64,000 nt of DNA from Sympetrum striolatum (taxonomy: Eukaryota; Arthropoda; Insecta; Odonata; Libellulidae). Location of the stretch: the NCBI GenBank assembly GCA_947579665.1, contig OX388345.1, forward strand, positions 67,509,454 through 67,573,453, given 5' to 3'. The notes beneath the pieces were generated by a model. That model saw nothing but the letters and a program-made list of their open reading frames with translations, was not told the DNA's origin and did no database searches. Each line of letters opens with the position of its first letter. Position 1 is the first letter of the stretch. The position numbers and the translations under genes were made by a program. Positions 1 through 14,075 of this stretch are shown piece after piece.

Positions 1-504
1 CATATAAAGATCTTCTACTATCTACTTAAAGTAATTTTAAATTTTCTGCCTTTATGTATGTGTGCGCGTAAGAAGGTGTTTTAAGAGAAAGTGGCGCCTT
101 GTGGATACAGCCCCGTTCCCGCTATCAATTTGCGGACCTTCTTACCAACCACTTGCGCGTTCCCACGAGTTATAAGAAAGCCTCGTTTACACTTGACGTG
201 AAATCCACGGTCACGTCACCGTTTTCTTGCAAGTGTCATCGTATGAACGACTCTTCTAAGTTAGTCCATGTTCTTTTTAACCTTAAAATTTGATAGACTA
301 TGAACTGAATTTTTTTGTCGAAAAATTTGTCCTTATTACAAAATTTAAATATCATCCAAAAGGTACCCATGGATTTTTGGTTAAAAACTGGAATTTTGAC
401 AAAAGAGGCCAAGTACTTCTACTGATACGTCTAATAGGTCTATCATCGAAGAAGAAAATGATCGAAAAACCATGGTGTCTTCAAAATCTCATATTAAAGA
501 ACAA
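1..504. other. No gene recognised
   Basis: No coding stretch with recognisable homology is visible. Short open frames exist on the plus strand but show no domain or splice context. It may hold the 5' part of the hAT element that follows, but I could not find a terminal inverted repeat. Confidence 0.4.
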
Positions 505-2313
<1,809 letters not shown>

Positions 2314-5300
2314 ATGCTTTATGAATTCATATTTTTGGGTTTATATTATAATATTGTAGTTTTATATTTGAAAAATTACTAAATAAACAATTTGTTTTAA
2401 TTAAATGATTTTTAAAATTTTATAAGTAGAATTACCTAACCTAAAAATAAGCTAAGTGTTCCGTTGAACTTACCAGGTTTGCGAAGTGGTCAATTGCAAA
2501 AAAAGTTTGGGAAACCCTGATGTAAACAATACAGATTCAGGGTTTACCTTCTGGTAATTATTATTATAAAACACCTTGTTTAAAAAGGTACTTCACTACA
2601 ACGCAATATATAGAAGTTTTCTACCTACATCTACACATCTAAACCGGTAGAGGGTTGCTTGAATTCAAAAAGAACCAGCTATTAAGATAAATTATCAAAA
2701 CGAAATTAAATAAATAGTAAATTTCTGGCAAAGAAAAATGTTTTAAACCTTCACACAATATCAGATTGTCATAGATCCGCTACGACGTGATTTGAATTTT
2801 GTCTACCGTAAAAGAAATGAAATGATTAAAATTTTTCCTCGTATTCTCATTAGAGCTTATATTTTAGGACAACGAGAATTGATCACTTGTCTTCGAGTGT
2901 TAAATGAAAAATGAAAATTAGCTAAAACACCAAAAAAATGTATAACATCCAAATGGCTCAAAGTGCAGAAATGTTGAAACCCCAATATTTTTGCTCATTT
3001 CTTCACTTTTCAATTTCCAAAACATCTTGAGTGTTTTGTAGGCTGCACGTAGCTATAAATATTAAGATATTACTTTTTTGATAGATTATAACTGACGATA
3101 AAATAATGCGGAGCGATTCAGCAATGATAGTATGATAATAATAATAAAATGACATACGTGAGAAAAAATTCTAAGCTTTAAATCTGTCTTCATTTCGGTA
3201 ATTTATATCATTATTTAAATTATTGTCTCCTCAATCGTAACGCAAGCTAAAACCATCTTCCAAGAGTGAAAAATTGCTTTACAAGCTCTTCCTTTTTAAG
3301 GAGTAAATAAAGCCGGAGTTTCACAACAGCCTTCTCCTTCCGTTGTATCTACTATCTCTTTTTCCTATTTCTTCGTCCGCCCCACACCTGTGGTCACTGT
3401 CATAGCACCTTCATTTTTTATTCTCCCCATCTCCCTGACCACTTCCCAAGTTTAGCGGCCCCTCGGAGAAGATTCTTGCCTTTGATAAAAAGAGCCAAAT
3501 TTTCAGAACCAGCGACTCAAAAACACAGACCCAGCCTCATAAACTGCTAAATTCCGTGCGATCTGGTCGAACTTAGGTGAAAACTAAATTGTTTACTCGA
3601 AGGTTATTCTACGCATAACGATTTTTCTTTATGCCTGCGTCTATAGGACTGAATTTAAAATAATATGGAGTTATTAAGTAATTATTTTAAAAAAGTACTC
3701 ACCCCGAAGGCCGGTTGGTGCCTCACCCCTCTTACACAAGCCACTAAGAGCTTGCACAGAATAATGAGGTTTACTAGGCAGAATGAGGAGTGAGGTAGTT
3801 TGCCCTTGCTTTCCTCACTGAGATGCTATAAGCAGAATATGTCCAGCTAAGTAAAGCACAATGACTCTATTAGTAACACTTTTCTTGTCAGTCCATAAGG
3901 AGAGATATTGAACAGTACAGTTATTCACTCATACCTCAGTAGCTTTCACGTCATCATAGTCATGATCAATACTGTGACTGAAGTAAATGAAAGATACATT
4001 TTTCTCCTGTACCAAATGACAAATGAGAATATACCATTCATCATAATATGGTAGTAGGAAATTCAAAATAATCTATAAAAAAGTATTGATATTGATACGC
4101 TTCTAAAATACTCACAGTTAATTTAAGTACACCATTCGCTTTGTGATTTACGACTCCACGAAAGCACAGACGTACGAAGTCATCTTTGATGAGCAAGTAG
4201 TGTTTGCAGCTGGAAATCAATGGAAAGTTTTCGCTCGTCATCCGGAGGAGGCATCTTTATGTACTTTAACTTTCTCTTTTATGTAATTGTTTAGTCCCTT
4301 TTAAAAACAGATGGCGATGATGAAATGAGGCGTTCAAGTATCGTTTTTTTATCTTATTTTTAATATTTAAAAGAGAGATTTTCACATCGGACGAAAACTT
4401 CATTCAACCCGTAAATTACACTGAAGTATCTTCACTTTGTGAACTCCATTTTTTATAACTATTCTTCGGATAGAATTAATGTAATTGTTTATTCATTTTA
4501 ATAACCAATGCAGGTGATAAAATGAGGTGTTCAAAAATCGTTTTATGGTTTGCTTTTTCTAAGATTTTACTGCAAAAAATTCTAATGGAAACATAACTTG
4601 ATCCAACACATATTTTTTTTTCTACATTATACTCACTTTACGAACTGCATCTTTGAGAACTTCTCTTTAGAACGAATCAATAACTACAGCGAGGTGTATA
4701 TATTTTAGCTTTGTATCTTTGCATGGTACTCATAATTATACTTTCGTAAGATAAATTTCGTATTTTGAAGACTAATTTCAGGCTGGCAAACATTCTTGGC
4801 CATAAAATTAATAGTAAAGCGACTTTTTTATTCTCGGTGAGGTCGAGACTTCTCTATTTTCTTACACTTAACACCAAGCTGTATAAGATTTACGAAAGAG
4901 CAATTAGGCATAAGACAAAAGATAAGGCAAAAGAGGGAATTGTGTTGAGGGCTTACAAAAAACGCTTTCTGCACTTAGGAAAAGTAAAAGCCCTTAAGGG
5001 AGACATCCACTAGAAGGGGGCGTGAAAATATACAGCATGTTTTTACTGGAGCTAGGAGAAATTAGTTCATCGTCGATGCATGGTTAAAAAAAATGGGCAG
5101 GCATAACTAAAATATCTGACGTTTTCTATTAATTTCGAGCTAAAGGTTTGCGCTACTCAAACTCTATCCAGTTATTGAGAAAGGAAATTCAGGGGAATAA
5201 TTTATTTGCGAAAATATTCTACAAAATAAAATCATTTTTGACACGATTTTTCCCGTTGGGCATTCGGATAACGTTTCTAACGGTGGGAAATTCTGTTATG

Positions 5301-6851
5301 ATGTTTCCATGTGGGAAAACAGTAACTCAATCCGTAATCGCTCTTCGAATTCTCTTCATTGCTCATAAATGTTTCCATCTTCTCCTCGTAGACACGCGAC
5401 GGAATGGTGATTAGCTGCCAGAACCGGTTTTGCTTTCCTCTCGAGGAAATAACAAAAAGCTCTTTCTCGTTTCTTTTTCCAATTTCATCTTTTCCTTTAT
5501 GATAAGAGTTGCGATCCGCCAGGTGTTCATTCCGCCAACTCTCGGATGCGAACTTCAGCCCGTCATTCAAATGTACGAAGTCGTTGCGCACCTCACTCTT
5601 ATATTAATTAATATTTCATGTAGCGCTCGAGCATTAGATGAAACGTAAAATTAATATGACTGATTCCTATCCAGAGCAAGTGATATCTGCACATGCTCTT
5701 ACAATATAAAAATAATTTATTTCGCTATAAAAGTATACATAACTTAAAATATATTTAACTTACAAAGAAAAATAAAATTTAGTCATCCCAGAAAGAATCC
5801 ATGTTTTGGGATTGCCTCCGCTCGTACTAAACAAAAGACGTGTTTAGAAGTAATACAATAATGCAAATAGATAATATATAATACAAATACAATATGAATA
5901 CAATTAAAAATAAACAATGAAACAAAACGTAGCTACAAATAATTCTGTAAAACTAGTAGAGAATAAATAAAGTGGAAAATTAAATAATAAATTTACTTTA
6001 AATATCAATATTATTTAAAGAAAGTATCGCATTTATCAGAGTTAACTTCAAGATACCAATATTGCTAATGATTGACACCTATAAAAGGGAATGTCGTTGA
6101 AAGCGAATTTCATAGATAATTTATTTGAAAATTTCAAAATAAAGTGCGATTTGATACCCTAAACTGAAAATTTCACTAAATATATCCAATCAGAATGGAA
6201 AATTACAAATACAAGACGAATAGCTGGCAATGATTTACTTTAAACGAGAGTATTTACAATTGGAAACAATCGAAACTTTGCTGGTACTCTATCTACTATT
6301 ATCTAATCGTTCTTGAAGGAAACTAAATTTTAGATGAATATCTGAATATATATCTGTAATAATGCAATTATCATTTTTTAAATATAATAACTTTTCCCTC
6401 TTAAGTGTGATTCAATAGGAAACCTAAATCTTGCCCAAATGTAATTAGGTAATATACGCAAACTAAAGATCAACCAAAAGGAAAAAGTGTGTATTATATA
6501 TTTATTTTTGTTTATTTATCAAAATATTTATTTCTAAGTTGAAATTTGGCCCCCTGGCCAGATGGTAACGTTTGGAGAGGAGTCTAAGAAACTAAATTTC
6601 TAAGACTGAAATTCGCACAAGAATGGGAAGGAAACCCCTTCAAAAGCATCCCGTAAGCATTACATTGACATATAAAAATATCTCCATTAGTCATTAACTA
6701 AACATTATTCTTTATGGTGGTGACCTACGTTGCTGGCGACAAAAAACGTAGGTGGTTAGTTTTAGATTGAAATCCCTGCGGTTGATTCTCTATGCATCGC
6801 AGGTCCTGATACAACGAAACAAACTAACATGAAATCAATATCTCCCTCATT
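2314..6851. other. Long stretch without a recognised gene
   Basis: AT-rich sequence with small open frames only. The longest, on the minus strand at 5277-5591 (104 codons), has no domain I recognise. The segment around 3700-4020 has the feel of an old interspersed repeat, but I cannot assign it. No tRNA, rRNA or clear transposon ends are visible. Confidence 0.4.
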
Positions 6852-7355
6852 TTAGCTGATAAATTCACTGATCGCATACAGCTGATATAGCACACTAGTC
6901 CCACCCATAGCATCGATCGAATCTGTAACATTTTCTACACAATGTTTGAAGTGGATGTCAGCATAAGGATCCTGTTTGTATCTCGATTGGGAAAGTCTCA
7001 GAGAAATCAAATCTATCAAACGCGAAGGTCATATGTACAGCTGTTGACCAACTTCACTTCCATGACACATCCCAAGTTGTGATTTTTCACCCCTATTCAG
7101 AGACGTGCTAACTCATCGATGAAAGTGACAAGGCTCTCATACGGTCACTAACGTATTTCACGGTCAATACCCTGTATTTTCCCACCTTTGAGTACTTTGA
7201 AGACCCTCTTGTTCAACGATATGTTTTCAAATCGATAGACTCGATTAAATTTGAGCTACGGCCGGATGAGCAGTAAATGAGTTGGGTAAAAATGATCACG
7301 AAATACTGTTCACAGGTTCATGAGACTTAAGAGCATTTCCGAACAGAATACATTA
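6852..7355 (-). pseudogene. Decayed coding stretch of unknown family
   Basis: Read on the minus strand, this 0.5 kb gives a protein-like sequence of about 160 residues once frame changes and nonsense codons are allowed for; none of the open pieces is long enough to stand out alone. Pieces in order: LFGNALKSHEPVNSI near 7350-7300; a second frame with RVYRFENISLNKRVFKVLK near 7240-7190; PYESLVTFIDELARL near 7140-7100 in the same frame after two adjacent stops; GVKNHNLGCVMEVKLVNSC near 7090-7040; then a third frame of 50 codons ending at TAA 6852-6854, with SRYKQDPYADIHFKHCVENV and GGTSVLYQLYAISEF. Residue composition is balanced and unlike random AT-rich DNA. I do not recognise the family; a transposon protein, an endogenous viral gene or a host pseudogene are all possible. 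The Mutator-like pseudogene begins about 350 bp away on the other strand. Confidence 0.45.
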
Positions 7356-7709
7356 TATACACTTGATAAATGTCATCTAGAATACTTTATGATGTATGTA
7401 AGAAACAGTAATTTAATCACCATTTTTATGTTGAGCTAAAAAGGGGTTACACCGCTGTAGAATTGTAAAAAAAGTCGACATTTTTTTTTTACTTAAAAGA
7501 TGCTTTAGGGCCTTAAAAATGACATGCCAAAAGATGGAAGGCGGCAAAAATGTTTAAATGTCCAAATTTTCAATTCTGCCGCAACTCCTCTCAGGTATAC
7601 CCCGAGTATACGATCGTCTGTCCCGTACTGTCGTGCTTCACTCTCTTGTCCAACTTGTGTCCTGCGAGAAGTGTGAAAAAAAAGAAATAACAAGTTGCCC
7701 ATACATTAG

Positions 7710-9080
7710 CAATGCCTAAGAATTAACCGCAGAATCGTGCTTGCCATGCGATTGCTTGGAGTTAGATTACGTGGAATAACAAAATTTTGTTCGATTATGG
7801 AACTGCCCCGCCCGATTTTTCAATGGTTTTACAATAAGGTTATCAAAAACATTGCTAGTGCAACAGAAGTTGTTGTTAGGAACAGTCTTTCGAACGCAGC
7901 GGAAGAAGAGAAAAAAAATTCTGTTGAGAATGGAGACAAAAATAGAATCACCGTATCTGGCGATGGATTTTGGGGAAAACGTGGTTTTTCATCTTTATAT
8001 GGATTAGTTTCTCTTATTGGCTGGTACACTGGTAAAATTGTTGGTGTCATGGTAAAATCGAAGTATTGTAAATCGTGTGAATATTGGAAAAATACAGTAG
8101 AAACAGAAGAATATGCGGAATGGTCCCAAAATCATGCGAGCGAGCGTCAATCAAACCACGAAAGATCGGCTTGAAAAATGGAAATTGACGCAACTGTTGA
8201 AATGTTTCAGCGCTCTGAAATCTTACATAATCTGAAGTACTAAAGTTACATCCGTGACGGAGATTCGAAGACCTTTAAAGGTATTACAGATGCTAAGCCT
8301 TACGAAAATATTAAAGTTCTAAAAAAAGAATGCGTAGATCACGTGCAAAAACGAATGGGCAACCGCATCCGTAATTTGAAGAAAGCTATAAAAGGACTCG
8401 GAGGAAGAGGAAAATTGACAGGCAAGCTTATCGACGAATTATCTGTGTATTACAGATTGGCTATTCGCAGAAATTGCGATTCGATTGAAAAGATGAGAAA
8501 CGCGATATGGGCTACATTGTATCAAGAATTATCTAAAGACAATAATCCGCAACAAGATAAATGCCCAAGTGGAGAAGATTCGTGGTGCACTTGGCAAAAG
8601 GCGAAAGCGACAAGCAGTTTGGGCGATTATCAACACCAACCACCTATGCACGATAAAGTTTTCAAAGCTATAGAACCCCTGTACGAAGAATTGAGTAAGG
8701 ACGATCTTCTTACTCGATGCATCGGCGGATATACTCCGAACAAAAACGAGTCTTTCAACGCTACCGTATGGGCGATGGCTCCAAAATCAATATCTAGTGA
8801 AAAATTAGTATTGGATATTTCCACAAATGTTGCCACTTGCGTATTCAATGATGGATTTTCGACAATTTTGCACATAATGGACACAATGGGCATGGCAATT
8901 GGCCCAAACAGCTACAATTTTTGCATGGAAGTAGACGCAGAGCGAATCGAGATAGCGGAGCGATCGTTAAGTGAAGGCGCAAATCAGGCTCGAATCGACT
9001 TGAAAGCATTCAGAAAGGCCAAGCAAGAAGAAGATGTTGATGTAGAAGGTCAATTGTATGGTGCAGGCATCGCAGATTAA
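7710..9080 (+). pseudogene. Mutator-like transposase (arthropod type), two nonsense codons
   Basis: Transposase-like protein of the Mutator-like family common in arthropod genomes. Homology is recognisable from about 7710 (INRRIVLAMRLLG; a TAG lies just upstream) and stays in one frame to TAA at 9080. Motifs in order: ITVSGDGFWGKRGFSSLYG with a first catalytic-type aspartate; LIGWYTGKIVGVMVKSKYC followed by CKSCEYW, a small Cys cluster; IRDGDSKTFKGI with a second acidic site; CVDHVQKRMGNRIRNLKKA; and GGYTPNKNESFNATVW with the late E/N motif. Two in-frame stops break it, TGA at 8172-8174 and TAA at 8241-8243, so only 245 codons from 8343 remain open at the C-terminal side. The frame is otherwise preserved, suggesting fairly recent inactivation. 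The AT-rich tail beyond 9080 may be the element's 3' noncoding region, but I found no terminal inverted repeat pair. Confidence 0.85.
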
Positions 9081-10134
9081 AGGAATATAAGAATATAATA
9101 CGATTTTACAGTACTGAAAACTTTAAACGCGTTTTTCTCGAAACCACTTTTTTTGAGTTGGCCTGAAACATAACTCGAACAAATCTTTACCAATCGATTT
9201 AAAATTTTACAGTATATTCAAAATGGCTTTCTCCAGCCACGTACGTTGGATTTTTTTATATTGCATAGATTTTTTATAAATAATTTTGTGACGGTTTTTT
9301 CTATGTAATTCATAACTTTTTCTTCAAAAGTGCACCATTTCGCGAAAAATCGATATAACGAAAAAATCCTAAGTACGTCACTTGGATGTTTACATCGTCA
9401 CAGTCATGTTTACATACCTAATACACGATTGGGTCTAAGTTTAGTTCTGTATCATATTTATATATAGAAGCGGCATTTTTATGCTTGAAAAATACAGAAG
9501 TAGCTGAAGGATGAACCCACATCTCACATCGCCGTTATCTATACGTATAATAAATTTGTAACTGAGCCGTGTCTGTACATTGAAGGGATTTTCAAAAAAA
9601 TTGCTGAATTCGAAATTCTAAGTGTCTCTGAGCCCAAAACAGTCATTTTTTTAAATTTTTGTCTGCCTGTATTATTTAGAGAGATAAATTCTGAAAAAAT
9701 CATATACTGATCATCGAATATTTATTTCGGCTCTAACTTATGTGGGTTATGGTTAGATATTAAGACTTTCAGATTTTATTTTCAGATAACCTATTCCGTT
9801 GGACCTAATATGAGAGATGTTAGATTCTCCTCTCTACAAAAAGGACTAATATATTTAATTGTAATACTAACCCCCTTTGAGATTCAACGGGTACTTTTTT
9901 ATTTATATATTCAAAGTCGATTCATTAACAGCTAATTTGACAATTACAATGAATCGTAAAACAAGTTGAGAAAAAGTATATATAGAAATAAACATAGTAT
10001 AGTAAATATCAACAAAGGAGCATGGAAATGCAACCAACCATTTGTATAAAATGAAAATATGTGAATAGAATTAAATTTAATTAAATGAAAAAAATCAACA
10101 GTCTCAGGCGACGTCTTGTGGAAATACGTCATGA
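9081..10134. other. No gene; probable 3' flank of the Mutator-like element
   Basis: AT-rich DNA without credible coding sequence. A short motif near 9418-9452 (TAATACACGATTGGG and following bases) recurs near 10525-10560, suggesting a small dispersed repeat. Confidence 0.4.
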
Positions 10135-10363
10135 TGAAAAATAACAAAATTTGTACTTTGTCCACAGTATTTATTATAAACAATAAATGGAAACAAAACA
10201 CGACTAGTTTCAGAGATTGATCTCCATCATCAAGTATGATGGAGATCAATGATTCAATGTTCACTTGATGATGGAGAACAATCTCTGAAACTAGTCGTAT
10301 TTTGTTTCCCTTTATTGTTTATAATAAATACTGTGGAAAAAGTAAAAATTTTGTTATTTTTCA
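10135..10363. repeat. Fold-back repeat, 101-bp arms, 27-bp loop, Penelope-like termini
   Basis: Left arm 10135-10235 and right arm 10263-10363 are near-identical reverse complements with a few substitutions; the loop is 10236-10262. Each arm, read outward from the loop, starts with TTGATGATGGAGA, then CTCTGAAACTAGTCG, then an AT-rich stretch with TATTTATTATAAACAATAAA and a CCACAG block. The same order of motifs ends the Penelope-like element near 57.1 kb, so this looks like two such termini joined head to head. The TGATGA...GAAAC...GTC layout also resembles a hammerhead ribozyme core. Confidence 0.8.
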
Positions 10364-11949
10364 CAAATGAAAAAAAAAAAAAATAAAATAAGATAAAATA
10401 AAATATAAAATTCAGCTAGTTAGAAATAAGGAAAGACACAGGGTGATAAATTTACTCGCAGAAGCTGAAGAAATCCAAACCTCTATCATTAAACAGTCAT
10501 CTTTACGTACACGATTACGTTTACCCAATACACGATTGGGACTAAATTTAGTTCTGCATCGCATCATTGGACATTTAGTCGCTTCGTTTCCTCCCGATTA
10601 TCGATGGACGCGTGACCGAGAAGCCCGCTCGCTATTTGAAAAAACTCGGTCCAAACAAAACACGATCACGCGACGGGGCGACTCGTGCTAGTCATACGGC
10701 GAATGCAAGTGCAAACGATTCTCGAAATAGACGAGCAGCGAACGAGAGGCAGTCGTGCTCATGAGAGATCTCTTAAACCGATGTCACTCCGCCGTACGGT
10801 GGGGATAAATGCGTTCGCTTCCTCACGTAAGTCCGATTCTCCCCCGATCGAAATTTCATCCCGGAAGAATTATGATTCAAATGTATTCGCGCCCTCCAAA
10901 AAAGGATAAAATCTGAATCGATGGCACAGAAAAAAATGTAAATTCACCCCGTCGCTGATGCAGGAAGGGCAACATATCGATTGGGTTTCGCGGGTATTTT
11001 TTGGCGTTTCGATCGCGTAATGGTGATCTGGCTTTGTTTCTGATTTTATTGGGATTAGAATGAGATTGGAAGGCGACCCTTTGCCCTATATTCTTGGGTC
11101 CTCTTCCGAAAGAGGACCGAAGCCCATAAGAGGTCGACACTAGGCGTACTTTACTACCCCTTTACTTTACCCTTTCCTTGAGATTAATTTGGAGAAGTAG
11201 GACTCGTAAGTATAGCTTTATTCATTGCCAGTTGTTCAAATAATCAAATGTAACAATAATTCACTATCACATTGTTACCTGACATCAATCATTTGAAGTA
11301 GAATGGATCTTGAGCTTTTTTAAATGCCAATAATTACAGTTATCGCATCTAATGATAATTCATTATCACATCGTTCAATAAATTTGTTGGTAATAATTAA
11401 AGTTATCATCATATTTCACATATAAAATGGCAAAACAAATCTTCATTTTTTCTAGTCTTGCAATATGTATGCATAGCAAATTTTATAAAATAAAATTTCA
11501 TCGTTATACCATGTTATCAATTCGTAAATTAATTTAATTAACGCGCAACAACTTTGTATTTAATTACTTCCACATCAACTTAATTATTTAAGATGCGATA
11601 CAATACTATTGTTAACTTACAATAATCGTTTCCTATTAGCATTATATTCCTATTTAATATATTGTAAAAACTAACGATGTTTAATACACGAAGTAAAATT
11701 TTCCTAACTTCGTACCTGCCTACAATACAATTCCCTATCAATTTGATATCCAAATTAAATATTTTATAAACTTTATCGAACGACATTTGACACACAAAAT
11801 AATAAATAAGAATTATGTAACTCTTATGCACGTTCGAATAATTTTTTTGCTAATTAAATGAAATATTTTGCGCCCCGATGAAAGAAATTATTGTCAAAAA
11901 TTGCAATTTCTGCTTCTTTGCGGCGTTTTGGAAACAAACCTTTTGCATC
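10364..11949. other. No confirmed gene; contains a CpG-rich segment
   Basis: Apart from the CpG-rich piece annotated separately, this is AT-rich sequence with no recognisable protein. The minus-strand open frame at 10877-11140 overlaps the CpG-rich region and shows no domain. Confidence 0.4.
10560..10826 (+). promoter_or_regulatory. CpG-rich segment ending at a strong splice donor
   Basis: Within AT-rich surroundings this stretch is dense in CG dinucleotides (for example CGATGGACGCGTGACCGAGA) and ends at a consensus donor, CAC|GTAAGT at 10827. An ATG at about 10771 opens a 15-codon frame (MSLRRTVGINAFASS) running into the donor. This is the pattern of a promoter plus first exon, but no downstream exon was recognised, so the assignment is a guess from composition and one splice signal. 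Confidence 0.25.
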
Positions 11950-12022
11950 CTGGATAGTCATGTGGACATCGCGTTTGCCTTTGGTGAAAGCGGTCCCGGG
12001 TTCGATTCCCGGTGGAAGCCAA
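11950..12022 (+). repeat. tRNA-like SINE-type fragment
   Basis: Contains a perfect Pol III B box (GGTTCGATTCC) in a T-arm-like hairpin CCGGG-TTCGATT-CCCGG, and an A-box-like TAGTCATGTGG about 45 bp upstream. The 3' acceptor side TGGAAGCC has no good partner at the 5' side and the anticodon arm does not fold cleanly. It is therefore more likely a tRNA-derived SINE head or decayed tRNA than a working tRNA gene. Confidence 0.45.
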
Positions 12023-13807
12023 TGTGCGAAATGACCTAAGTTGTCGAAGCACTTTTAACAATATTGCTACTGCAAACCTCTTTATAGAACTAAATGGTCA
12101 AGGATATTGATTATACCTTGTTATCCCCAAATCATATACATATAATCAACGAACTCCCCCCCGTAGTGAAACGTTGCACCGTAGAAGCCCGAAGAATCGC
12201 ATTCTTCCACTAATTACGAGAGCTGTGTACTTCGCCGGTCGGCAACTCCAAATGCCTTGCTTCATGACACAGGAAGCCTAGCTGTGACTCGCATGCCGAA
12301 AATCGCACGCGAGCCCCTCTTCTGAGACACAAACAGAAACAAATTAAAATACATCAATCGATTGCGGGTCCTATTTGGGAATAGCTTAGCGTGACGAGGA
12401 GCTGCAACTCATAACGTGGTTGACAAACGTATGCTGCGGAGCAGTTGGTGCACGATTTTTTCGAAAAATATGAAATGATAGCGGGTTGCAGAAGTACCGA
12501 TTCCAAATTCGACTTTCTCGTTTCAAAAGTCGATGAAATATAATTCTAAAAGTCATGGCTTAAAAATTTGTGCCAAAAATTATCATGATGATCTCGGGCC
12601 CCAAATATAGGACCCCTCGGGGCCCAAAGAGGATTACCGAGGCTCACGACCGTTATGACAAAGGGCGATGGTCGCCCTTACTACAATTTCAGGGTTAAAC
12701 AGATAGTAAAAGGCTGCAAAAAGAAGGACATAAAAATCCTTAGTCTCTACCAAAATTAAGCAGATAATGAAATTTGCCGAGAGGGTGGGAGCCAACTTGC
12801 TTAGTGGGACATATTTTCCAAGGGGTAGCAAGCAAGTCGCCCCTTACGTCTTTTAAGATCACATCCTTGTGAACATTTCCTTCATTAACTTTTAAAATGG
12901 TCTTCTATCGTAGTAGGTATAATATATGTTTAGTGATAGCGGAAGAACTTCACAGTCTCATTTGAATTCAAGTTCCTTGTCAGATCCTACGTAAACTGCT
13001 TGCACAACAAAGTCATCAATACCCCTTTCGCTTCCCCTGCATCCGTAAATGGTATCTACTTAGAAAAAGAATATAACTCAGTAGGATAACATGCTAGAGA
13101 AGGCGGGTGTGTAAACCCTACGAAACTCACTGACAGTTGCAACTCAAACTTAAAATGAATTTAAACGCAAAATTTGAAAAAGATAAGTGTCAGCAATACG
13201 GAGCTACCCCTGAAAGAAATCAAAGATCCATAAATTGCTCTGGACATTAATTTTGGATTTGGACTTCTCATAATATGAATACCAAATTGATTCTGATGCC
13301 CCTTGATGGAGAGAAGTTTCGCAAGGGAGATCCACTTTCACAATTTTTAGTCAGAAGTGAAGCATATTACAAAATACGATATTTTATTAATACTCAATAA
13401 GAAAACGGCATTTTTTGTTAAAATAATTCATAATAATTTAGAAAAAGACGATTTATAGGTTATATTAGGCCTCAGTCAATATATAGGAAAAGTGTACGGA
13501 TATCTTTCGCCAACATTTCCTCAGACTCAATAAATCCATGAGGAAACAATCCCCAAAAATCTCCGTTCCAGTAAAATTGGTATTCCTTTTCGTGGTTTCC
13601 ATCTATTTTCGACCCTAGTCGAGAAAAATTTGATCTCCGCTATCCCTAAGTCGCTAATAAATCTAAATATCCATAGCCAAAGTTTTCAAATGAAGTAGAT
13701 ATATTTATATTTACTTATAGGAAGGTATTTGAATAGTAAAAATTACTATTGCAGACTACAATTTACCGTAATTAACACAAATTGAGTAACATCATATAGT
13801 TATTATA
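12023..13807. other. No gene recognised
   Basis: No coding stretch or structural RNA is recognisable. The sequence after the tRNA-like head to about 12.9 kb has higher GC than its surroundings and may be part of an old repeat, but this is not shown. Confidence 0.4.
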
Positions 13808-14075
13808 TTGCTAAATAAATTCAGGGAAACTACATTTTCCGAAGATACAATCGGTATCATGCAACCCCCCTGCTGCGTCGGTCGATCCGATAATGACCGT
13901 AAGTTAAGAGAAATAGATGCTAGGACGAATCGTTTTAGAGATTCATTCTTTCCGCGAACAATACGTGACAATAACCGAATAAGGAAGTCATTTAGATTCG
14001 ACTGGTGTTTACACCCCCTGCCACACGCCGAAAGGCGGCTTGTAGGGTATTGATGTAGATGTAGATGTAGATGTT
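13808..14075 (+). pseudogene. 3' end of a non-LTR retrotransposon with GATGTA-repeat tail
   Basis: The open frame to about 14053 ends like the C-terminus of LINE reverse transcriptases: TNRFRDSFFPRTIRDNNRI, where the usual form has FFPRTI followed by WN near the end. A GC-rich stretch follows (CACACGCCGAAAGGCGGCTT) and then a simple-repeat tail, GATGTA repeated at 14052-14074, as seen at the 3' ends of several arthropod LINE lineages that end in short repeats instead of poly(A). Only the end is present, consistent with 5' truncation at insertion. The clade cannot be told from this fragment. Confidence 0.6.

Noticed and set aside
4765..5013. 82-codon plus-strand frame
   Set aside because: Basic, low-complexity composition typical of AT-rich chance frames; no supporting signal.
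5277..5591. 104-codon minus-strand frame
   Set aside because: Composition is somewhat protein-like, but a plus-strand frame of similar length overlaps it and no motif or splice site supports it.
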